In this document: in pieces, positions 35,466 to 42,715 of the stretch
How positions within the stretch are numbered: the stretch's first letter is position 1
Layout of the letters: each line of letters begins with the position of its first letter
From: Pseudomonadota bacterium
Lineage (GTDB): Bacteria; Pseudomonadota; Gammaproteobacteria; Steroidobacterales; Steroidobacteraceae
Direction of reading: 5' to 3'
Length of the DNA stretch: 64,000 nt
Assembly (NCBI GenBank): GCA_023423935.1
Contig: JAFAEQ010000003.1
Coordinates: 101,337 to 165,336 of the forward strand
The notes under the pieces: generated by a model
Seen by the model: only the letters and a program-made list of their open reading frames with translations
Databases searched by the model: none
Told to the model about the DNA's origin: nothing
Translations under genes and position numbers: made by a program

Positions 35466-35588
35466 CTGCTTGGGACGCTCTCAATGCAGGACGGGCCGCA
35501 TTGTACGCAGGGGACCGGTCGGCGGGATGCTCGAATCCGTCTGCGGGAATGGAGGCAGGTTGCCTCCATCGCCTCATCATCCATCACT

Positions 35589-36047
35589 TCACTTGCAGAG
35601 CTCGTCCATGGAGGTCTTGGCGGCATTGCGCGCGGCGGTCAGCTCTGCGTCCGAGAGATAGCGACGCTCGCCGTTCGCGTCCGCCTCATAGAGACGCTGC
35701 GAGTTCATGTACTTGTCGTAGCGTTCGCGAGCCTTGATGCAGCGGTCGGCCTTGTCCTTCTCCGTGGCCTGAGTGGCGACCTGCTTGTCCGACTGCTGCT
35801 GGGAGTTCTGCGCCGAAGCCTGATTGGCCGCTTGCATGCGGCTCAGCTCCGCCTGCTGGCGTGCCTGAACTTCGGACGTGTCGGTCTTGCGGGACTGAAG
35901 GCCCAATCGTTCGGCCGGCAGCGTGGCTGGCTTGTCGGTGTAGAGCACGTTGCCGTTCGCGTCCACGTACTTGTAGACGTCAGCGCTGACCGTAGCCGAA
36001 GCCAGGATCAGTCCCGCCATCATCAGTTTCAGCGAGCATCGCAACAT
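35589..36047 (-). CDS. DUF4124 domain secreted protein
   Basis: A 152-residue exported protein. The signal peptide LKLMMAGLILASATVSA is followed by the DUF4124 motif DVYKYVDANGNVLYTDKP. A glutamine/alanine-rich coiled region (SEVQARQQAELSRMQAANQA) comes next, and the protein ends near a lone cysteine. Start 36047 is chosen because GGAG lies six bases upstream and the signal peptide follows. The open frame continues upstream into a P-II remnant. Function unknown. Confidence 0.85.
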   Translation of the reverse strand: MLRCSLKLMMAGLILASATVSADVYKYVDANGNVLYTDKPATLPAERLGLQSRKTDTSEVQARQQAELSRMQAANQASAQNSQQQSDKQVATQATEKDKADRCIKARERYDKYMNSQRLYEADANGERRYLSDAELTAARNAAKTSMDELCK

Positions 36048-36086
36048 GGCTGTCTCCATCCTCACCACTCGAGATCGCCGGGAGTC

Positions 36087-36152
36087 TGTCTCGCCGGTCC
36101 TGATGCGCACCGCCTGCCGGGGCGCACTTACAAAAAACTCTCCGTCGCCGAT
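36087..36152 (-). pseudogene. Remnant of a second P-II (GlnB/GlnK) gene, C-terminal part
   Basis: This stretch, in frame with and just upstream of the DUF4124 gene, encodes IGDGEFFV, four other residues, then QAVRIRTGET. The intact GlnK at 38062-38400 has IGDGKIFV, four residues, then QAVRIRTGET. Sixteen of 22 positions match with no gap. I see no other part of the P-II fold upstream, so only the C-terminal end survives. It may date from a glnB copy once located after amtB. Confidence 0.6.
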
Positions 36153-36494
36153 GCGGCGGATCCGTATGCCCGATCGCGACCGCTCGCAGGGACGCCGATC
36201 AACTCCGCTCGGACTGACCGATGGTCGGCTTGAATGGCGCGACGACACGGTGAGGCGTCCTGTGCGGCGCTTTGGTCCGCATTACGTCAGCAGCGGCCCT
36301 GAGACGGAATTCTTGAGCACTCAGCCCGATTGCGGGATCTGGTACCCAGAAATCTCTTTGCGGGCAGCGCCTTACGCGAATCCCCAACCATCGGTGAGAG
36401 CGTGGCCGAGTGTATCAGGAAGGTTCTGTGGGGCCATTAAGTCAGGCGCGGCTGCATCAAGGATTGAGGACTGCGTCACGCTGGCTGAGCTGGA
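36153..36494. other. Gene-free stretch between the P-II remnant and the amtB terminator
   Basis: No convincing gene, repeat or RNA was found. A GTGGCCGAGTG string near 36400 resembles the 5' part of a tRNA-Ser, but no cloverleaf follows. Confidence 0.5.
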
Positions 36495-36523
36495 CAAAAA
36501 AACGGGCGCCAGAGGCGCCCGTT
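36495..36523 (-). terminator. Intrinsic terminator of the glnK-amtB operon
   Basis: AACGGGCGCC and GGCGCCCGTT form a perfect 10-bp stem with a 3-nt loop. On the minus strand it is followed by a run of seven T. It lies 49 nt beyond the amtB stop codon. Confidence 0.92.
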
Positions 36524-36571
36524 CGATGAAGTGGCCGAGGGCTCGCTCGGTGCGAGCCCTCGGGATCAACT

Positions 36572-38008
36572 TTAGAGGTTGTAGCCGCGCTCGTCGTGCA
36601 GGCTGAGGTCGAGACCCTCTTCTTCCTGCTCGGTCGTTACGCGCAGACCGACGATCACATCGACGATCTTCAGGAGGATGAAGGACAGTACGCCCGTGTA
36701 GACCAGCGTGAAGAGCACGCCCTTGGTCTGCACCCACACCTGGCTCGCCATCGTTGCGCCTTCCGCCGGCGACCACCCGCCCCCGGCGGAGGGGAAGGCG
36801 AAGACGCCGGTGAGGATCGCGCCGACGATGCCGCCGATGCAGTGAACGCCGAAGACATCCAGCGAATCGTCGTAGCCGAGCGTGCGCTTGAGCTTCGTCG
36901 AGGCGAGGAAGCAGATCGCACCGGAGACGATGCCGATCACGAGTGCGCCGCTGGGGCCGACGAAGCCTGCTGCCGGAGTGATCGCAACCAGGCCTGCGAC
37001 GGCGCCCGAGGCGATACCCAGAACCGAAGGCTTACCGTGAGAGATCCATTCGGCGAACATCCAGGCCAGTGCCGCGGTACCGGTAGCAATCTGAGTGACC
37101 AGGAAGGCCATGCCAGCCGATGCGCCTGCGGACACAGCGCTGCCTGCGTTGAAGCCGAACCAACCCACCCACAGGATCGAGGCACCCATCAGCGTGTAGC
37201 CGAGGTTGTGGGGAGGCATTGCGGTGCCGGGATAACCCTTGCGCTTGCCGAGCACCAGTGCCGCAACGAGACCCGCAATACCGGCATTGATGTGCACGAC
37301 CGTGCCGCCCGCGAAATCCAGCACGCCCCAGTCCCACATCAGTCCGCCTGCGCCGCCCCACACCATGTGCGCCATCGGTGCGTAGCAGATCGTGAACCAC
37401 AGAGCCATGAAGATGAGCGTGGCGGCGAACTTCATGCGTTCTGCGAACGCGCCGACGATGAGGGCTGGCGTGATGATGGCGAACGTCATCTGGAACGTGA
37501 CGAACACCGTCTCGGGAATCGTTCCCGTGAGCGTTTCGGTGGTCACACCCGACAGCATGAACTTGCCGAGGCCGCCGACGATCGAGTTGAAGTTCGTGAC
37601 TCCCTCCTCCATGCCCGTGGCGTCGAATGCCAGGCTGTAGCCGTAAACGGTCCACAGCACCGTCATCAGGCCGGTGATCGCAAAGCACTGCATCATCACC
37701 GACAGCACGTTCTTCGAGCGGACCATGCCGGCGTAGAACAGCGCGAGGCCCGGGATCGTCATGAACAGCACGAGCGCTGTCGACGTGAGCATCCAGGCGG
37801 TGTCGCCGCTATCGAGTGTAGGTGCTGCCTCTTCCGCAGGAGCTTCGGCTGCAGCTTCAGCCGGTGCAGCAGTCGCTTCAGCAGCGGGCGCCTCGGCGGC
37901 CGGCGTGTCTTGCGCCAGTGCCATGTCGGACCCGAGGAACGTAAGTGCTAGAAGCACCACACTCCACAGGCAAGTGAGCACGCGGCTCGTACACAAGGGT
38001 CTTTTCAC
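36572..38008 (-). CDS. amtB: Ammonium transporter AmtB
   Basis: A trimeric ammonium channel of 478 residues. A cleavable signal sequence (TCLWSVVLLALTFLGSDMAL) is followed by an unusual Ala/Glu/Pro-rich linker (residues 34-64) and eleven membrane helices. The twin-histidine pair is visible in PPHNLGYTLMG and FGVHCIGGIVGA. Typical signatures also include LALFYAGMVRSKN and DFAGGTVVHINAGIAGL. It follows glnK by 53 nt, so GlnK can block the channel when nitrogen is plentiful. Confidence 0.96.
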   Translation of the reverse strand: MKRPLCTSRVLTCLWSVVLLALTFLGSDMALAQDTPAAEAPAAEATAAPAEAAAEAPAEEAAPTLDSGDTAWMLTSTALVLFMTIPGLALFYAGMVRSKNVLSVMMQCFAITGLMTVLWTVYGYSLAFDATGMEEGVTNFNSIVGGLGKFMLSGVTTETLTGTIPETVFVTFQMTFAIITPALIVGAFAERMKFAATLIFMALWFTICYAPMAHMVWGGAGGLMWDWGVLDFAGGTVVHINAGIAGLVAALVLGKRKGYPGTAMPPHNLGYTLMGASILWVGWFGFNAGSAVSAGASAGMAFLVTQIATGTAALAWMFAEWISHGKPSVLGIASGAVAGLVAITPAAGFVGPSGALVIGIVSGAICFLASTKLKRTLGYDDSLDVFGVHCIGGIVGAILTGVFAFPSAGGGWSPAEGATMASQVWVQTKGVLFTLVYTGVLSFILLKIVDVIVGLRVTTEQEEEGLDLSLHDERGYNL

Positions 38009-38061
38009 TGTCGTTCTCCTACGGAAGATTATTTAGTTGCCAGGAGGTGCTCTCGAAAAAC

Positions 38062-38400
38062 CTAAACCGCCTCGACGCCGGTCTCGCCTGTACGAATGCG
38101 AACCGCCTGCTCGAGATCGATCACGAAAATCTTGCCGTCGCCGATCTTCCCGGTGCGGGCGACATTGGTGATCGCCTCCACCACCTGCTCGGCAACCGAG
38201 TCGTCGACAGCAAGCTCGATCTTGGTCTTAGGGAGAAAATCCACCCGGTACTCGGCACCCCTGTACAGCTCGGTGTGACCGCGCTGCCGACCAAAGCCCT
38301 GAACTTCGGTGACGGTGATGCCTTGAACGCCGATATCCGCGACGGCCTGACGGACGTCATCCAGCTTGAAGGGCTTGATGATCGCGGTAATCAACTTCAT
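38062..38400 (-). CDS. glnK: Nitrogen regulatory protein P-II
   Basis: A 112-residue P-II signal protein that senses 2-oxoglutarate and ATP/ADP. The T-loop carries the uridylylation tyrosine in GAEYRVDFLPK, and the B- and C-loop signatures are TGKIGDGKIFV and RIRTGE. Paired with amtB, this is the GlnK type. It is controlled by the sigma-54/NtrC-like elements upstream. Confidence 0.96.
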   Translation of the reverse strand: MKLITAIIKPFKLDDVRQAVADIGVQGITVTEVQGFGRQRGHTELYRGAEYRVDFLPKTKIELAVDDSVAEQVVEAITNVARTGKIGDGKIFVIDLEQAVRIRTGETGVEAV

Positions 38401-38487
38401 CGCATTCCGACTCCAGGAGGTTCATGAGCGCGAGCGGTTCGAGATTTCGTGAATCGTCTGAGCACTCGTTTCGCGCCGCATCGGAAA

Positions 38488-38503
38488 TGCACTTTCTATG
38501 CCA
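38488..38503 (-). promoter_or_regulatory. Sigma-54 promoter of glnK-amtB
   Basis: On the minus strand TGGCATAGAAAGTGCA matches TGGCACGN4TTGCA at the invariant GG and GC with the exact spacing. Transcription would start near 38478, about 78 nt before the glnK ATG. Confidence 0.75.
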
Positions 38504-38554
38504 CGAAATCTGCGCGATAGAACGTTGGTCTGTCGGTAACCGGATACAATTCGC

Positions 38555-38569
38555 GCACTCGATTGGTGC
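38555..38569. promoter_or_regulatory. NtrC-type enhancer site
   Basis: GCACTCGATTGGTGC fits the GCAC-N7-GTGC form of NtrC sites and closely resembles E. coli glnA site 1. It is centred about 85 nt upstream of the predicted glnK transcription start. It lies in the divergent region before ubiK. Confidence 0.7.
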
Positions 38570-38748
38570 GGATTTTTAAGGTCTTTGCCTCACAAGGGCG
38601 CAGCAACGGTGCGTTGCAAGCAAATGGCTCGGCAAAGCGGGCCCGAACGCGCCGAAAAGGGTGCACGACAGCGCCTCGGCGTGCTCCTTGCCAGCCCTGT
38701 ATGCGCTCCATAGAGTGCCGACGCATCACTTACCGCAGGTGTCTCCCC

Positions 38749-38994
38749 ATGGATCCTCGCTCCCTCGACGACCTCGCCCGCCGCCTCGCCGCCGCCGTCC
38801 CCGAAGGCCTGCACACGGTGCGTCGCGACCTCGAAGCCAATTTCAAAGCCGTCCTGCAGTCCGGTCTGAACAAGCTCGATCTGGTCAGCCGCCAGGAATT
38901 CGATGTGCAAGCCGGCGTCCTGCGCCGAACGCGCGAAAAACTGGAAGCGCTGGAAGCGCGCCTCGCCGCACTCGAGAAGGGGCCTCAGAGCTAA
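38749..38994 (+). CDS. ubiK: Ubiquinone biosynthesis accessory factor UbiK
   Basis: An 81-residue BMFP-domain protein (YqiC family) that works with UbiJ in the Ubi complex. It has DDLARRLAAAVPEGLHTVRR, LEANFKAVLQSGLNKLDLV and SRQEFDVQAGVLRRTREKLE, ending in a coiled coil. The start at 38749 is defined by MDPRSLDDLA. In other gammaproteobacteria it also lies between glnK/amtB and comM. Confidence 0.93.
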   Translation: MDPRSLDDLARRLAAAVPEGLHTVRRDLEANFKAVLQSGLNKLDLVSRQEFDVQAGVLRRTREKLEALEARLAALEKGPQS

Positions 38995-39003
38995 AGAGAA
39001 GAT

Positions 39004-39033
39004 TTCACACAGAGATCACAGAGAACACAGAGT
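39004..39033 (+). repeat. Left terminal inverted repeat (ACAGAG type) of the GxxExxY element
   Basis: Thirty bases made of CACAGAG units. They match the reverse complement of 39441-39470 at 27 of 30 positions. Similar single copies are at about 46231, 49068 and 53634. Confidence 0.85.
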
Positions 39034-39058
39034 GCCGGAGGCGTCATGGAGGAGGCCG

Positions 39059-39436
39059 ATGTCCGCAGCAAACGTAGAGTTGTCCGAGCGCGTCATCGCC
39101 GCTGCGATCGCCGTCCATAGCACGCTCGGACCGGGACTGCTCGAATCGATCTACGAACGAGCGCTCCATTTCGAACTGCAGTCGAGCGGCGTTCCCGTCC
39201 TTGCGCAGGTCGATATGCCGGTTCGCTACAAGACAGTCGATCTCGGAATGGGATTTCGACTCGACTTACTCGTCGATCAACGACTAATCGTCGAAATCAA
39301 ATCGGTCGCACGCCTGGATGATGTACACCTTCGTCAGGTGATCACATACCTGAGACTTGCGCGCCTGAAGACCGGGCTGCTGATCAACTTCAATGTTCGT
39401 CGTCTCGCCGACGGCATCCGGCGGGTATCTCTTTAG
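39059..39436 (+). CDS. GxxExxY protein (PD-(D/E)XK nuclease-like)
   Basis: A 125-residue protein starting with MSAANVELSERVIAAAIAVH, with GGAGG seven bases upstream. The name-giving motif is GPGLLESIYERAL (G-x-x-E-x-x-Y) at about residues 24-36. The nuclease-like core shows LDLLVDQRLIVEIKSV, where D and E-x-K fit the PD-(D/E)XK active site. It ends LLINFNVRRLADGIRRVSL, the usual family end. Function is unknown. It is bounded by 30-bp inverted repeats, the only gene inside, which suggests a small mobile or repeat-linked unit. Confidence 0.88.
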   Translation: MSAANVELSERVIAAAIAVHSTLGPGLLESIYERALHFELQSSGVPVLAQVDMPVRYKTVDLGMGFRLDLLVDQRLIVEIKSVARLDDVHLRQVITYLRLARLKTGLLINFNVRRLADGIRRVSL

Positions 39437-39440
39437 ATTC

Positions 39441-39470
39441 ACTCTGTGATCTCTGTGTACTCTGTGTGAA
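39441..39470 (-). repeat. Right terminal inverted repeat (ACAGAG type) of the GxxExxY element
   Basis: CTCTGTG units ending in CTCTGTGTGAA, five bases after the GxxExxY stop. With the left copy it delimits a 467-bp element, 39004-39470. I see no target-site duplication. Confidence 0.85.
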
Positions 39471-39501
39471 CCTCTGGGATTGATCGGCAAGGAGCCAGGG
39501 A

Positions 39502-41049
39502 ATGGCGATGGCAACGGTCTTGAGCCGGGCGCAGCACGGCATGGATGCGCCGCAGGTGCGGGTGGAAGTCGATATCAGCAGCGGGCTGCCGGCTTTTGCA
39601 ATCGTCGGGTTGCCCGAAGCCGTGGTGAAGGAGAGCAAGGATCGCGTCCGGGCGGCGATCGCCAACTGCAACTTTGAAATACCCGCGGGGCGCATCACGG
39701 TCAATCTGTCGCCGGCGGATCTTCCCAAGGAAGGTGGCCGATTCGATTTGCCGATCGCGGTGGGCATTCTGCTTGCGTCGGGTCAGCTTCCCGGCGCACA
39801 GCTCGATCAATGCGAGCTGTACGGCGAGTTGTCGCTGAGCGGGGAAATCCAGCCCGTGAAGGGGGCGCTGCTGGCGGCGCTTGCCGCATCCAAAGCCGGT
39901 CATCGCCTGATCGTTCCGCCGCCCAATGCGGCAGAAGCGCAGCTCGTGACCCGGTGTCCGGTCGCGACGGCCAAGCATCTGCTCGAAGTGGCCGCGCACG
40001 CCACGAAAGCGAATCCACTCACCTTTGCGTTCGGTGCAGCGCCAGGCCCGCTCGCGAGTGGGGGGCTGGACCTCGCTGACGTGCATGGGCAAGCACAGGC
40101 GCGACGTGCCCTGGAGATTGCAGCGGCCGGTCAGCACAGCCTGTTGTTCATCGGTCCGCCCGGCACCGGCAAGAGCATGCTCGCGCAACGTCTGCCCGGC
40201 CTGTTACCGGCCATGAGCGAGTCGGAAGCGCTCGAGGTCGCCGCCATTCGCAGCATCATCGGCGCAACGCTCGCACCGAAGGAATGGCGAATCCGGCCGT
40301 TTCGCAGCCCGCATCACACGGCTTCCGCTATTGCGCTCGTCGGCGGCGGCGCGATCCCGAGGCCGGGAGAAGTCACGCTCGCGCACAACGGCGTGCTGTT
40401 CCTGGATGAGCTGCCCGAGTACGACCGGCGCGTGCTCGAAGTGCTGCGCGAGCCGCTCGAGAACGGTTCGATCACCGTTTCGCGTGCCGCCCAACAGTTG
40501 GAATTTCCTGCGCGCTTCCAGCTGATCGCGGCGATGAATCCATGCCCCTGCGGATATCTCGGCGACTCGGCCGGACGTTGCCGATGTACTCAGGAAAAGA
40601 TCGCGCGATATCGCGCGAAGATCTCAGGGCCGCTGCTGGATCGTCTCGACATGCATGTCGAAGTTCCCAGAGTTCCGGTCACAGCACTGCGCGCGAGTAT
40701 TCAGCAGAACGAGTCGACACAGATCGTTGCTGCACGTGTGCTCACGGCACGTGAGCGTCAGCTTGCGCGGCAGAAGAAGGCGAACGCGCATCTCGCCAAC
40801 CGGGAGCTCGAGCTTCATTGCAGGACTTCGCGTACCGCTGCTGATGTGCTCGAGCGAGCGACTGCCATGCTAGGTCTCTCCGCGCGCGCGCATCACCGCA
40901 TTCTGCGGGTGGCCCGCACGATCGCGGATCTGGCTGGAGAGGATGAGATCGGAGCGGTTCAGATCAGCGAGGCGGTGGCGCTGAGACGCTTCGATCGCGC
41001 GCGGGCACCGAGCATTGCGCTGGTGCCCGTCGCGTCAGAGAAAAGATGA
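39502..41049 (+). CDS. comM: YifB/ComM-family Mg-chelatase-like AAA+ ATPase
   Basis: A 515-residue AAA+ helicase; ComM promotes branch migration during natural transformation. An N-terminal Lon-like domain (GLPAFAIVGLPEAVVKESKD) precedes Walker A GPPGTGKSMLAQRLPG, RSPHHTASAIALVGGG, Walker B LFLDELPEYDR and the cysteine cluster CPCGYLGDSAGRCRC. Its stop is adjacent to the end of the convergent cytochrome gene, with no gap. Confidence 0.94.
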   Translation: MAMATVLSRAQHGMDAPQVRVEVDISSGLPAFAIVGLPEAVVKESKDRVRAAIANCNFEIPAGRITVNLSPADLPKEGGRFDLPIAVGILLASGQLPGAQLDQCELYGELSLSGEIQPVKGALLAALAASKAGHRLIVPPPNAAEAQLVTRCPVATAKHLLEVAAHATKANPLTFAFGAAPGPLASGGLDLADVHGQAQARRALEIAAAGQHSLLFIGPPGTGKSMLAQRLPGLLPAMSESEALEVAAIRSIIGATLAPKEWRIRPFRSPHHTASAIALVGGGAIPRPGEVTLAHNGVLFLDELPEYDRRVLEVLREPLENGSITVSRAAQQLEFPARFQLIAAMNPCPCGYLGDSAGRCRCTQEKIARYRAKISGPLLDRLDMHVEVPRVPVTALRASIQQNESTQIVAARVLTARERQLARQKKANAHLANRELELHCRTSRTAADVLERATAMLGLSARAHHRILRVARTIADLAGEDEIGAVQISEAVALRRFDRARAPSIALVPVASEKR

Positions 41050-41559
41050 TTACTTGCTGCCTGCAACCATGTAGTCGACCGCATTCATGATCGACTGATC
41101 CGACAGATCCACGCGGCCGCCCTTAGGTGGCATGAAGCCTGTTTTGCCCTGGAAACCCTGGATCGCGTGCTTGTGCAGGGTGTCGGCGCCTTCAGCGATG
41201 CGCGCGGCCCACGCTGCCTTGTCACCGTACTTCGGAGCACCAGCTACACCGGCTCCGTGACAGGCCACGCACGCCATGTTGTAGACCTGCTCGCCCCCAA
41301 GATCCTCGGCCGGCGTAGCGCCTGCGGGTTTCGCAGGTTCCAGGGCCGAGTTGTCCTGACCACTCACCGCGAGCCTTGCGACCGGCTTCAGGCGCTCGTT
41401 CAGCGCAGCCTGCATCGCCGGATCTGCGCGAACATGCGCTTCCTGCGTATCGACGGCGACGATGCGCGCGAAGGCGTAAAGGCCCAGTGCGATCAAAATC
41501 AGAATGCCCAGAACGAGCATGAATGTATTGAAGAACTTCTTATCTTGCGCAGCGCTCAC
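41050..41559 (-). CDS. Cytochrome c5-family protein
   Basis: A 169-residue membrane-anchored c-type cytochrome. The GTG at 41559 is chosen because GGAG is six bases upstream and MSAAQDKKFFNTF matches the usual start of c5 proteins. One membrane helix (TFMLVLGILILIALGLYAFA), an AEDL linker, the heme-binding motif CVACH, and the axial methionine in FMPPKGG follow. The open frame continues upstream through repeats and was not used. Confidence 0.9.
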   Translation of the reverse strand: MSAAQDKKFFNTFMLVLGILILIALGLYAFARIVAVDTQEAHVRADPAMQAALNERLKPVARLAVSGQDNSALEPAKPAGATPAEDLGGEQVYNMACVACHGAGVAGAPKYGDKAAWAARIAEGADTLHKHAIQGFQGKTGFMPPKGGRVDLSDQSIMNAVDYMVAGSK

Positions 41560-41711
41560 AGCGGCTCCAGCCGATCGGCCCAGTAGAAAGGCGCGCAAGT
41601 ATAGCGGCCCGGCCATCGTGCTCAAACTCGAAAGTGCCGCTCGCTGCGGCAAAGCCTTACGATCAGGCGTTGGACCCGACGTTCCGCTCACGTAAGATTC
41701 GCCGCCTGATC

Positions 41712-41983
41712 GTGAGCACAGATTGCAGAACACGCGCCCCTCAGCTGGGTGAGCACGGATGCCTTTCCGAAGACACTTAACGTGTCGTCGGACCGTGCGA
41801 ACGACGGTACATGGATGTACCGGCTGGAATCCTCCGCAGGGATGCTCGTGAGCACAGATTGCAGAACACGCGCCCCTCAGCTGGGTGAGCACGGATGCCT
41901 TTCCGAAGACACTTAACGTGTCTTCGGACCGTGCGAACGACGGTACATGGATGTACCGGCTGGAATCCTCCGCAGGGATGCTC
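41712..41983 (+). repeat. Two 136-bp tandem copies carrying decayed 5' halves of tRNA-Arg
   Basis: Copies at 41712-41847 and 41848-41983 differ at one base that I can see. Each includes GCGCCCCTCAGCTGGGTGAG, an edited form of the tRNA-Arg 5' half, in the position equivalent to the true tRNA. The sequence before the real tRNA (41984 on) begins with the same GTGAG-ACAGATTGCAG. Confidence 0.85.
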
Positions 41984-42005
41984 GTGAGTACAGATTGCAG
42001 CACAC

Positions 42006-42082
42006 GCGCCCGTAGCTCAGCTGGATAGAGTACTGCCCTCCGAAGGCAGGGGTCACTGGTTCGAATCCAGTCGGGCGCGCCA
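42006..42082 (+). tRNA. tRNA-Arg (anticodon CCG)
   Basis: A 77-nt cloverleaf with acceptor GCGCCCG/CGGGCGC, D-arm AGCTCAGCTGGATAGAG, anticodon arm CTGCC-CTCCGAA-GGCAG (anticodon CCG), T-arm CTGGTTCGAATCCAG and an encoded CCA. It reads CGG codons. It is surrounded by partial copies of its own 5' and 3' ends. Confidence 0.95.
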
Positions 42083-42566
42083 CTTTCTTAATCAGCGACT
42101 CGGGCGTCCTGCCACTCGCGCTGAAGGCGCCGAGGAAAAGGCGCGACTTTTCCCCGGCGCTCGCCACTTACAGCGGCGGGCACATCCCTGTGCCTGAGAT
42201 GACTCGTTCGTCCGGCCATCGCCGAAGGCGATGCGAGCCAGCCGTCCTCACCCAGTCGGGCGCGCCACTTTTTAATCAGCGACTCGGGCGTCCTGCCACT
42301 CGCGCTGAAGGCTTCGGTGAAAAGGTGTGACTTTTCCCCGACGCTCGCCACTTGCAGCGGCGGGCACATCCATGTGCCTGAGATGACTCGTTCGTCCGGC
42401 CATCGCCGAAGGCGATGCGAGGCAGCCGTCCTCACCCAGTCGGGCGCGCCACTTCTTAATCAGCGACTCGGGCGTCCTGCCACTCGCGCTGAAGGCGCCA
42501 AGGAAAAGGCGTGACTTTTCCCCGGCGCTCGCCGCTTACAGCGGCGGGCACATCCATGTGCCTGAG
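42067..42566 (+). repeat. Three 184/185-bp tandem units, each starting with the tRNA-Arg 3' end
   Basis: Units start at 42067 (within the tRNA), 42252 and 42436, each with CCAGTCGGGCGCGCCACTT. They share the GACTCGGGCGTCCTGCCACT block and the CGGCGGGCACATC block. The third breaks off near 42566. Repetition of the tRNA 3' end is what attachment-site duplications look like, but no integrase is present. Confidence 0.85.
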
Positions 42567-42715
42567 ATGATCGTCGGTCACTTCGTTCGCCGCGAGCGCG
42601 GACATGCGCCCGCGTTACCGCAGCCGCTGACGCCCCCAATCTATTTGTCTGAGATATTCTTGGCCTGCCGAGCTGCGTGCTCGGCCACGACAAAGAGCAA
42701 AGCTTCAGGGGTGTC

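Noticed and set aside
36391..36420. tRNA-Ser-like string GTGGCCGAGTG
   Set aside because: No anticodon arm, T-arm or acceptor pairing follows within 90 nt. Likely chance or a very old fragment.
36596..37951. 451-codon open frame antisense to amtB
   Set aside because: Shadow of amtB; His/Arg/Asp-rich composition with no domain.
41560..42435. Open frames antisense to and beside tRNA-Arg, and the long upstream extension of the cytochrome frame
   Set aside because: Products such as ARPTGFEPVTPAFGG are the translation of an antisense tRNA, a known source of false genes. The rest are repeat-encoded. The cytochrome start at 41559 has a good ribosome binding site.
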